NCBI GenBank assembly: GCA_041642035.1 | Contig: JBEPXC010000056.1 | Span: 1-17,758, forward strand | Direction of reading: 5' to 3' | Origin: SKVR01 sp041642035 | Lineage (GTDB): Bacteria > Bacteroidota > Bacteroidia > Bacteroidales > UBA7960 | Length of the DNA: 17,758 bases | Shown here: piece after piece, positions 1-6,965 of the stretch | How positions within the stretch are numbered: the stretch's first letter is position 1 | How the letters are laid out: every line of letters starts with the position of its first letter | The notes under the pieces: model-generated | What the model saw: only the letters and a program-made list of their open reading frames with translations | The model's database searches: none | Told to the model about the DNA's origin: nothing | Position numbers and translations under genes: made by a program

Positions 1-441
1 AATGCTAAGAAAGCACTTATGATAATTGGTGTGATGACCATACATTCATTTGCAGAAGGTGTCGCGATAGGCGTATCTTTTGGTGGTGAAGAAGGATTTG
101 GTGTTTTTATGTCTTTTGCAATTGCCGTGCACAACATTCCTGAAGGCTTGGCTATAAGTCTGGTGTTGATTCCAAAAGGGATGAATATATGGAAAGCAGC
201 AGGTTGGAGCGTAGTGTCAAGCTTGCCACAGCCACTTTTGGCTATTCCTGCTTTTCTATTTGTTATTGCATTTAAGCCTTTTTTACCTGTAGGTTTAGGC
301 CTGGCCGCAGGAGCTATGATATGGATGGTGATTTCAGATCTTATCCCAGATGCTCTGAAACATGCGAAACAAGAGCAGGTAGCAACAATAGCGACAGTCT
401 CAATTGTATTAATGATGCTTTTTCAGGTTTTGATTGAATAA
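1..441 (+). CDS. ZIP family divalent metal transporter, C-terminal part (5' end outside window)
   Basis: Inner-membrane transporter of the ZIP family (ZupT/GufA-like), expected to bring Zn2+ or other divalent metals into the cytoplasm. The frame is open from base 1, so the gene begins upstream; 146 codons are visible before TAA. Two metal-site helices are recognisable: HSFAEG at visible codons 15-20 and HNIPEG at 44-49. In ZIP proteins the His and Glu residues of these two adjacent helices form the binuclear transport site. After them come further hydrophobic stretches (a Pro-rich helix, then a Gly/Ala-rich helix leading to ISDLIPDALK, then a last helix ending FQVLIE), so the C-terminal half appears complete. 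Metal specificity cannot be read from the sequence. The next gene converges on it, so it is the last gene of its transcription unit. Family assignment is firm. Confidence 0.93.
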   Translation, partial: NAKKALMIIGVMTIHSFAEGVAIGVSFGGEEGFGVFMSFAIAVHNIPEGLAISLVLIPKGMNIWKAAGWSVVSSLPQPLLAIPAFLFVIAFKPFLPVGLGLAAGAMIWMVISDLIPDALKHAKQEQVATIATVSIVLMMLFQVLIE

Positions 442-471
442 TCCTTTAAACCCAGGAATATCAGCTCTATT

Positions 472-504
472 AAAAAAAGCCCCTCCGAAATAAATCGGAA
501 GGGC
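472..504 (-). terminator. Rho-independent terminator of nrdJ
   Basis: Read on the minus strand this is a 10-bp stem (bases 504-495 pairing with 488-479, one G-T wobble, GC-rich) with a 6-nt loop, followed by seven T (478-472). It lies about 54 bp past the nrdJ stop. On the plus strand no T-run follows the hairpin, so it serves the minus-strand gene. Confidence 0.85.
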
Positions 505-557
505 CGCTCTCAAATTTGTCTATTAATTATTGAGGGTATGAATTTTCAGTTAAATGA

Positions 558-3245
558 TCATCCACATTTGCTTTCTCCGCATTCGGTGCATATCAGACAA
601 CCTTCCTGATAAATTACGGACTCCTGCTTGCAGACTTTACAAACACGTCCATGAGCCTTGGTGCCATCAGGAATGAATCTTTTCAAAGCCCTTACTAAAC
701 CATTTTTCCAGGTATGGAGGCTGTCGCCGCTGAGGTTCATATCGTCAATTACATCTACTACCGAGGTTAACGGCATACCATGGCGAAGAATACCCGATAT
801 CAGCTTGGCATAGTTCCAGTATTCTTTGTCAAAGCTCCTGGATAAACCTTCAATGGTTATTTTATAGCCATCCAGATCTTCAAACTGGAAATCATATCTT
901 TTGTCGCCATTCTCAAGCCTGTTTTTAATGACACGACCTTTTTGCACGTAAGGCGGCAAATAGAAACCTTCTGCTTTTCCGGTGAAGATCTCGTAGGGGC
1001 GATCATTAAGCACACCCACTACAGCAACCCATTTTTCTGAATTGTTGTTGAATTTCACTACTTCAGCATCCAAAACCTTGGGTCTTTTGGGAGCAGTGGT
1101 CTCTTTAAATTCTGTAGCACTCTCATTCTTCTTGTCGCTGATCAGCACTCCTGAGCGTGATCCATCGCGATAAACCGTTACACCTTTGCATCCACTTTCC
1201 CATGCAGTCTGGTAAATTTGACCTACCAATTCTTCGTTGACATTATTGGGGATATTCACCGTTACGCTGATGGAATGATCTACCCATTTCTGTACGGCAC
1301 CCTGCATTGACACCTTGGCCACCCAGTCAACATCATTGGCGGTAGCTTTATGATAGGGAGACTGCGCAATGATTTTATCGAGCTCCTCCTGTTTCATGTG
1401 CTTTACATCCTGCACATTATAACCATTTTCAGTAAGCCAGTCTTCGAATTTATGATGAAAAACATTAAACTCTTCCCAATGATCGCCTACCTCATCAACA
1501 AAATCTACTTTAACATTTTTGTCGTTAGGGTTCACTTTTTTCCTTCTCTTGTAGGAAACCATAAATACCGGCTCAATACCTGAGGTGGTTTGTGTCATTA
1601 AAGATACACTTCCTGTGGGAGCTATAGTGAGCAGAGCAATGTTACGGCGGCCATTTTTGAGCATTAGTTCCTTTAAAGAGGGGTCTGCATCAAAGAGTCT
1701 TTGTATAAAAGGATTATTGGCTTCTCGCTTTGCGTCGTAAACGCTGAAAGGACCTCTTTCGGCAGCCATAATACTTGAGGAGCGGTAGGCCTCAATAGCC
1801 AGTGCTTTATGAATCTTTACAGAAAACTCTGTTGCCTCGGGGGTGCCGTACCTGTATCCAAGTGCAGCAACCATATCACCTTCGGCAGTAATGCCTACAC
1901 CGGTACGTCGGCCCTGAATACACTTCTCTTTAATTTTTTTCCACAGCTCCACTTCAACATGTTTTACCTCTTCCTCTTCCGGGTCTGACTGGATCTTGTG
2001 CAGGATGGCATCTATTTTCTCCAGCTCCAGATCAATAATATCGTCCATGATGCGCTGAGCATAGTGGGTGTGTTCTTTAAAGAGTTCAAAATCAAAGGAT
2101 GCATTCTCCTTAAATGGATTTTTCACATAGCCAAACAGATTGATGGCCAGCAGGCGGCAACTATCGTATGGGCAAAGAGGAATTTCTCCGCAAGGATTGG
2201 TGGATACTGTCGTAAATCCTTGGTCTGCATAGCAGTCAGGTATCGATTCTCTTATTACGGTGTCCCAGAATAAAATTCCCGGCTCAGCTGAACGCCATGC
2301 ATTATGAACTATTTTGTTCCATAGGCTGCGGGCATCAATTTCTTTGGTATGTGTGGGATTAGCAGAGTCTATAGGATATTGCTGAACGAACGACCTGTTG
2401 CCAACTACCGCACGCATGAAATCGTCTGTTATTTTTACCGAAACATTGGCCCCGGTTACCTTGCCTTCTTCCAGCTTGGCGTTGATAAAACCTTCTGAGT
2501 CGGGATGCGTGATAGATACACTCAACATAAGGGCTCCCCGACGTCCATCCTGTGCCACCTCGCGGGTAGAGTTGGAATATCGCTCCATGAAGGGAACCAG
2601 GCCTGTTGAGGTTAGGGCACTGTTTTTAACGGGAGTACCCTTGGGGCGTATGTGGGATAAGTCGTGACCTACTCCGCCACGTCTTTTCATCAGTTGCACC
2701 TGCTCCTCATCAACTTTCATGATGCCTCCGTAAGAATCAGCGTTGCGGTTGCCGATAACAAAACAGTTGGAGAGCGAACCAATTTGAAAGGGATTACCAA
2801 TACCAGCCATCGGACTTCCCTGGGGCACTATGTACTGAAAGTTTTGCAATAATCCAAATACCTGGTCTTCCGACATGGGGTTGGGATACTTCTTTTCTAT
2901 CCGGGCTATTTCTTTGGCTATTCGACGATGCATATCATCGGGGGTAAGCTCATAAATATTACCCTCCGAATCTTTCAATGCGTATTTATTTACCCAAACC
3001 CCGGCAGCCAGACTATCGCCTTTAAAATATAACGTTGCTTTTTCTACCGCCTCGCGGTAGGTGTATTTTGTTCTTGTCTCTTCACGGGGATTCATATCCT
3101 GGGGGGTTACTTTCTTTTCTTCCGCTATTTCATCAGGAATAACTTTTGCAGATCGTTTTCCTAATACATCCTGATAAATGTTTGGTTCTGCTCCTTTGGT
3201 CTCTTTGCTTGTAACAACTTCCTGATAGCCTGCACTATTGTCCAT
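558..3245 (-). CDS. nrdJ: Adenosylcobalamin-dependent (class II) ribonucleoside-diphosphate reductase
   Basis: Reduces ribonucleotides to deoxyribonucleotides with a radical generated from adenosylcobalamin, independently of oxygen; a cytoplasmic enzyme supplying DNA precursors. The 895-aa product has the full catalytic barrel: SNCF (Cys161), RRGGVG (188-193), NPCGEIPL (350-357, giving Asn350, radical Cys352 and Glu354), Cys363 as the likely partner of Cys161 in the active-site disulfide, and the phosphate-binding APTGSVS (542-548). The spacing Cys352 to Cys363 equals that of Thermotoga maritima NrdJ (322/333). A TSCPD-type domain covers about 733-840. The tail has Cys869/872/883/886/889/894, a zinc-ribbon and disulfide-relay segment typical of long class II enzymes. 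I see no N-terminal ATP-cone, so allostery may be limited to the specificity site. It is a single gene with its own terminator. I saw no cobalamin riboswitch or NrdR box upstream. Confidence 0.97.
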   Translation of the reverse strand: MDNSAGYQEVVTSKETKGAEPNIYQDVLGKRSAKVIPDEIAEEKKVTPQDMNPREETRTKYTYREAVEKATLYFKGDSLAAGVWVNKYALKDSEGNIYELTPDDMHRRIAKEIARIEKKYPNPMSEDQVFGLLQNFQYIVPQGSPMAGIGNPFQIGSLSNCFVIGNRNADSYGGIMKVDEEQVQLMKRRGGVGHDLSHIRPKGTPVKNSALTSTGLVPFMERYSNSTREVAQDGRRGALMLSVSITHPDSEGFINAKLEEGKVTGANVSVKITDDFMRAVVGNRSFVQQYPIDSANPTHTKEIDARSLWNKIVHNAWRSAEPGILFWDTVIRESIPDCYADQGFTTVSTNPCGEIPLCPYDSCRLLAINLFGYVKNPFKENASFDFELFKEHTHYAQRIMDDIIDLELEKIDAILHKIQSDPEEEEVKHVEVELWKKIKEKCIQGRRTGVGITAEGDMVAALGYRYGTPEATEFSVKIHKALAIEAYRSSSIMAAERGPFSVYDAKREANNPFIQRLFDADPSLKELMLKNGRRNIALLTIAPTGSVSLMTQTTSGIEPVFMVSYKRRKKVNPNDKNVKVDFVDEVGDHWEEFNVFHHKFEDWLTENGYNVQDVKHMKQEELDKIIAQSPYHKATANDVDWVAKVSMQGAVQKWVDHSISVTVNIPNNVNEELVGQIYQTAWESGCKGVTVYRDGSRSGVLISDKKNESATEFKETTAPKRPKVLDAEVVKFNNNSEKWVAVVGVLNDRPYEIFTGKAEGFYLPPYVQKGRVIKNRLENGDKRYDFQFEDLDGYKITIEGLSRSFDKEYWNYAKLISGILRHGMPLTSVVDVIDDMNLSGDSLHTWKNGLVRALKRFIPDGTKAHGRVCKVCKQESVIYQEGCLICTECGESKCG

Positions 3246-3552
3246 AATTTGGGTCTTTGTATTAAAAATATGTTTGTATATCCTGATAGTATCTTGTCCT
3301 GTAGGGTCTGCGGATGGAATCTAAATTCTAAAGCGAAGTTAAACAACAAATGCGTATTGATTCGAAAGAGATTATTAACAATTGGCGAAAGTTATTAACT
3401 TTAAGACTCAAACAAATGATAAAAAGACAGTTACAAATCCACGAAAATTAACTTCTTATTGCTTTGTTTAACGTTTGCTTCTGTTGATATCTAAGAGTTT
3501 TAAAATCAGGTATGTTTTGAAATATACCCTGTTGTAACGTATTAAATATTAA
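3246..3552. other. Divergent intergenic region, nrdJ / lipoprotein
   Basis: AT-rich region upstream of nrdJ (-) and of the lipoprotein gene (+). It must hold the nrdJ promoter, but I find no exact TAnnTTTG box on the minus strand; the closest is TATCATTTG around 3421-3413, which has one extra base. Two similar stretches, ATTATTAACA and GTTATTAACT, occur at about 3371-3400. No gene, RNA or B12-box element was recognised. Confidence 0.5.
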
Positions 3553-3583
3553 TTGTATCCGATGGAAATAAGTGGTAGCTTTG
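3553..3583 (+). promoter_or_regulatory. Bacteroidota-type promoter of the FISUMP lipoprotein gene
   Basis: TTG at 3553-3555, a 20-nt spacer, then TAGCTTTG at 3576-3583, an exact match to the Bacteroidota -7 form TAnnTTTG with near-standard spacing. Transcription should begin about 5-8 nt further on, giving a leader of roughly 38 nt before ATG 3628. This argues against the longer in-frame TTG start at 3553, which lies inside the -33 element. Confidence 0.6.
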
Positions 3584-3627
3584 TAGAGGAGATATCCTTC
3601 CTAATTAACACTATAGTCAATTATCCT

Positions 3628-4665
3628 ATGAACAATAAAATGTTTTTCCTTAAATGGATCGGAGTTTGGGGCTTGTTTATTATGATTGCTTTCACTTCCT
3701 GTAGTGATGATAATGATGGAACCTGGCCAGCAACCGCCGAAAATCTCTCGGCAGATTTTGTTACTTCCTCTTCCGTTTATTATACTGTCAACTTTACCGG
3801 ACAAATGAATACTGTTGAAGAAGCAGGATTTTGTTGGTCAACCAACGATCCACCCGATATTAATGATATTGTATTTGAGTTGGAGCCCTTGGAGGGATTG
3901 CATCAATTTCGCTCAGTTGGGCTTATGGAAGGGGAAAACTATTTTGTAAGAGCCTATTATGTGCATAACGAAGAGGTTTACTACAGCTCTACAGTTGCTT
4001 TTACTACACCCACCGCGGTGCAGGATTCCGATGGCAATAGCTATAGTGTAGTAAAAATTGGAAATCAATCCTGGATGAGAGATAACCTTAAGGTCATAAC
4101 CTATAATAATGGTGATTCAATTACAGATGGAACAGGGCGGGGCAATTACTCCGCGGTGCCGGGGCCGAAATATTATTTTCACTATAATGATAATGCAGAA
4201 AATTCTACTCCTTATGGACAACTTTACACCTGGTATACCATAAGCGATCAAAGAGGCTTATGCCCGCCGCAATGGCGGGTTCCTGATGTCACCGATTGGG
4301 ATCAACTCATTGGTCATCTGGATGAATTGAGTGTTGGCTACAATGAATTCCAAGCCGGTGGGCAGGAGTTAAGCGCTATTGCCGGTGGAATGATACGTTC
4401 TACCGGTACAATCGAAGAGGGAAATGGTCTTTGGTATGAGCCCAACCGGGGTGCAAATAATGTTACCCGTATGAATGTTATTCCCACAGGCTTGCGCGAT
4501 CCTTCTGGTTCTTTCGATGGTTTAGGTTACAATGCAGCTTTTTGGTCTTTTACCGAAAATGATACTACAACGGCTTTAATGTTCTATACCCATTATTTTA
4601 ACCCAGGTATTCATGCCAATACTTTCTCCAAATCAAGTGGATATGCCGTTCGCTGCGTAAGATAA
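3628..4665 (+). CDS. Surface-exposed lipoprotein with FISUMP (Fibrobacter major paralogous) domain
   Basis: Predicted outer-membrane lipoprotein of 345 aa; function unknown. I start it at ATG 3628 because that gives a clean lipoprotein signal: a short N-region with Lys, a hydrophobic core, and the lipobox FTSC with Cys25. The frame is open back to TTG 3553, but that stretch overlaps the promoter. After Cys25 comes SDDNDG, an acidic run like the Bacteroidota lipoprotein export signal that sends lipoproteins to the cell surface. Residues about 35-127 form a fibronectin-III-like repeat region (GFCWSTNDPP, then YFVRAYYVHNEEVYYSS). Residues about 131-345 are the FISUMP domain: GNSYSVVKIGNQSWMRDNLK, YGQLYTWYTI, CPPQWRVPDVTDWDQLI, and the closing FWSFTEN and YAVRCVR. 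Such proteins are usually multi-copy paralogs in these bacteria. It has its own promoter and stands alone. Domain call is strong; biological role is not known. Confidence 0.88.
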   Translation: MNNKMFFLKWIGVWGLFIMIAFTSCSDDNDGTWPATAENLSADFVTSSSVYYTVNFTGQMNTVEEAGFCWSTNDPPDINDIVFELEPLEGLHQFRSVGLMEGENYFVRAYYVHNEEVYYSSTVAFTTPTAVQDSDGNSYSVVKIGNQSWMRDNLKVITYNNGDSITDGTGRGNYSAVPGPKYYFHYNDNAENSTPYGQLYTWYTISDQRGLCPPQWRVPDVTDWDQLIGHLDELSVGYNEFQAGGQELSAIAGGMIRSTGTIEEGNGLWYEPNRGANNVTRMNVIPTGLRDPSGSFDGLGYNAAFWSFTENDTTTALMFYTHYFNPGIHANTFSKSSGYAVRCVR

Positions 4666-4759
4666 TACCCGATGCGATGGATATGCTATGCATGGTCAAT
4701 AATGAAACCCCTGACGTTCCATTTGCAGCCCCTCATGGCTGTGGCGCATAGTCCTATGA

Positions 4760-4783
4760 AAAACAACATTTTACAGTTGTTTT
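4760..4783 (+). terminator. Possible weak terminator after the lipoprotein gene
   Basis: AAAACAAC (4760-4767) and GTTGTTTT (4776-4783) form an 8-bp AT-rich stem with an 8-nt loop, about 95 bp after the lipoprotein stop. The T-run is inside the stem's 3' arm. The stem is poor in GC, so this is only a candidate. Confidence 0.25.
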
Positions 4784-4841
4784 AGTAAAACTCTCATCCC
4801 GAGGTTTCCATCCCCAAAAGACTTACCCATGTCTTTCTCTT

Positions 4842-4870
4842 CTTTCCAGCTTCCGGCTTTCTTCCTTCCT
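4842..4870 (+). repeat. Heptanucleotide repeat tract, copy 1 (degenerate)
   Basis: A CT-rich stretch containing TTTCC AGCTTCC GGCTTTC TTCC, a degraded form of the AGCTTCC heptamer array seen better at 13876 and 16272. It lies between the convergent lipoprotein and prfB genes, about 50 bp past the prfB stop. Confidence 0.5.
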
Positions 4871-4922
4871 CCTGTTCTTACCTTAACTTTCCAAAGTTGT
4901 TTAATAAGAGCAAAACAAATAT

Positions 4923-6012
4923 TTACACATCTCCGTATTCAATAAGAAATGCCTTGATGAATTCATCCAGCTCGCCATCCATAACGGCCTGAACGTTGGA
5001 GGTTTCAGTATTGGTGCGTAAATCCTTTACCATCTTGTAGGGATGCATTACATACGATCGTATTTGCGACCCCCATTCGATTTTTTTCTTTGTGCTTTCT
5101 ATGGCCTGGAGTTTCTCTCGTTTTTTGCGCAATTCGATTTCATACAACTGCGATTTCAACATCGTCAGAGCCTTCTCACGGTTCTGCCCCTGTGATCGGG
5201 TTTCCTGGCATTCAATGATGATGCCACTGGGTGCATGCTTTAACCTTACCGCTGTTTCAACCTTGTTTACATTTTGCCCTCCCGGCCCGCTCGAGCGAAA
5301 GGTATCCCAACTGATATCAGCAGGATTAATTTCTATTTCTATGTTATCATCGATAACCGGATAGGCATATACCGAAGCAAATGAAGTATGTCTTTTATTG
5401 GCTGAGTCAAAAGGCGACAAGCGCACCAGGCGGTGGACGCCGTTTTCACCCTTGAGATATCCGTAGGCAAAGTCTCCTTCAAATTCAATGGTTGCAGACT
5501 TTATGCCTGCAGCCTCTCCTTCCTGCAGGTCGAGAACATTGGTTTTGTATCCCTTTTTCTCACCGTATCTCAGGTACATCCGCATGAGCATCTCTGCCCA
5601 ATCCTGACTTTCTGTTCCCCCGGCTCCCGAGTTGATGTTAACTATAGCTGCCAGCCTATCTTCTTCTTTGCTGAGCATTTTTTTAAACTCAAGCCCATCC
5701 AGATACTCCAGCACTTTTTTATGCTGCTCCATTACATCTTCCTGGCTAGCTTCTTCAGCCTCATAAAATTCATAGATTACCTTAAGGTCTTCAATGGCGC
5801 TTTCGCTACCGCTGAAACTATCGGTCCACTTTTTATGATCCCGGATGTCTTTAAGGATTTTTTCTGCTTCTTTGGGGTCATCCCAAAAGTGAGGATCTTC
5901 GGTTTTTTCTTCTTGTTGATGGATGTGATTCAATTTCTGGTCCACGTCAAAGTGACCTCCTCAAGGCCTCAAGCCTTTTTTCCAACGCTTTGATGTCTTC
6001 TTTGTAAATCAT
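4923..6012 (-). CDS. prfB: Peptide chain release factor 2, expressed by programmed +1 frameshift
   Basis: Release factor 2 reads UGA and UAA stop codons and triggers release of the finished protein. Translation starts at ATG 6012-6010, runs 21 codons (MIYKEDIKALEKRLEALRRS then Leu) and meets TGA at 5949-5947. A +1 slip on CTT restores the frame at GAC 5948-5946 and gives a 362-aa protein, close to the 365 aa of E. coli RF2. Reading only the main frame from GTG 5945 would lose the N-terminus. In full-length numbering the anticodon-like tripeptide SPF is at 199-201 and the catalytic GGQ at 244-246, in SSGPGGQNVNK; the residue equivalent to E. coli 246 is Ser. GSQIRSYV and IKDLRTNTETSN-like C-terminal signatures are also present (here MVKDLRTNTETSNVQAV). 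Expression is probably self-limiting: scarce RF2 slows termination at the internal UGA and favours the frameshift. Confidence 0.96.
5946..5961 (-). promoter_or_regulatory. prfB programmed +1 frameshift site with internal Shine-Dalgarno-like element
   Basis: On the minus strand: AGGAGG (5961-5956), TCA, CTT (5952-5950), TGA (5949-5947), C. The layout matches the E. coli site (AGGGGG, 3 nt, CTTTGAC), including the 3-nt spacing. The skipped base is T5949. Confidence 0.93.
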
Positions 6013-6102
6013 GTGCCCTGGTTTATTTGTAGTTTGTAAATGTATTGATGGCTATTTTCTTGATGCAGGTAATACGTGTTGCTGTAAACGCTACCCTGGA
6101 GG

Positions 6103-6110
6103 CAAAGATA
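6103..6110 (-). promoter_or_regulatory. Candidate -7 box of the prfB promoter
   Basis: TATCTTTG on the minus strand is an exact TAnnTTTG match about 90 nt before the prfB ATG. No TTG sits at the expected -33 position, so only half of the usual signature is present. Confidence 0.35.
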
Positions 6111-6199
6111 GTAATAATGATCGGGAATTATGATGTATAGTAGCTGCAAGCAGTATCAACAAATGCAATTGAGCTGATATGACAAGTATACAACACAAA

Positions 6200-6817
6200 C
6201 TATAGGTTCAATAGCCAGCTCCTGACTTTTTCTATTTCGCTCATATTGATGGTATGAGGTCTGTTGGGAAAAATTTCCTTAACCACTTCGGCCCCCAGCT
6301 CTTTCATAATGGTGGCCGTCTCTTCTGTTCTTTCCAGGGGAATGTGCGGATCGCCATCACCATTGCTGATGTATACCTTTGTTGATTTAAAGTCGCCTTT
6401 ATAGCGGCGCCGTTCTACCGATTGCCCTATCAATCCCCCGGTAAAAACTGCTATACCGCCAAACCTGCGTGCGTTTCGGCAGGTTATCTCAGCCGTCAGA
6501 CAAGCACCTTGCGAAAACCCCATGATAAAGATTCTCTCGGATAGAAGTTTTTGTTCCAGAATGGCGATAAGACGCTCCAGGTTGTCCAGGGCACTATCAA
6601 GCCATGGCTGGTTCTGCGCCCTGGGCACCAGAAAACTGTTTGGATACCAGGTGAAATGATCTGCTTGTGGGGCAGCGAAATAAGTCTTGCCGTCGTCAAA
6701 ATAATCGGCCAGACCCAGTATGTCTTCCGGGGGTGCCCCCCGGCCATGGATGAGAACAACAGCTTTTTCTGCTTCCTCAAGGGCTACGCCCTGGGCGGTA
6801 AAAAGAAAATCATGCAT
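6200..6817 (-). CDS. Phospholipase/carboxylesterase-family alpha/beta hydrolase
   Basis: Small cytoplasmic serine hydrolase of the carboxylesterase/acyl-protein-thioesterase-like family (YpfH-like); the natural substrate is unknown. The 205 aa are a complete single domain. The strand before the oxyanion loop is VVLIHGRGAPPED (20-32). The nucleophile elbow GFSQG (100-104) supplies Ser102. GDGDPHIP (153-160) supplies Asp156, and NRPHTIN (185-191) supplies His188, completing the triad. There is no signal peptide or membrane segment. The start ATG 6817 fits the family's N-terminus. It lies upstream of prfB on the same strand with a 187-bp gap that holds a candidate prfB promoter, so co-transcription is possible but not required. 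It is divergent from the hybrid kinase. Confidence 0.88.
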   Translation of the reverse strand: MHDFLFTAQGVALEEAEKAVVLIHGRGAPPEDILGLADYFDDGKTYFAAPQADHFTWYPNSFLVPRAQNQPWLDSALDNLERLIAILEQKLLSERIFIMGFSQGACLTAEITCRNARRFGGIAVFTGGLIGQSVERRRYKGDFKSTKVYISNGDGDPHIPLERTEETATIMKELGAEVVKEIFPNRPHTINMSEIEKVRSWLLNL

Positions 6818-6965
6818 AATAAATCAGCTTTACAATAATACGTAAGTCTTTAAAGAAACACCAGGCGATATAAATTGTTGTGATGTCTATAACAGGTAAT
6901 CGGGCTCATAGGTATAAAGGGCTGGTACCTCAATTTGCTGCGGTTAAATAACGTTCCTATCGCAG

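Noticed and set aside
3246..3450. Possible cobalamin riboswitch before nrdJ
   Set aside because: Looked for the B12-box pattern on the minus strand and did not see it; the leader is AT-rich without obvious GC-rich stems.
4885..4898. AACTTTCCAAAGTT palindrome after prfB as its terminator
   Set aside because: Only a 6-bp AT-rich stem with a 2-nt loop and no T-run on the minus strand.
5433..5993. 186-codon plus-strand open frame across prfB
   Set aside because: Antisense shadow of prfB; its product shows no family motif.
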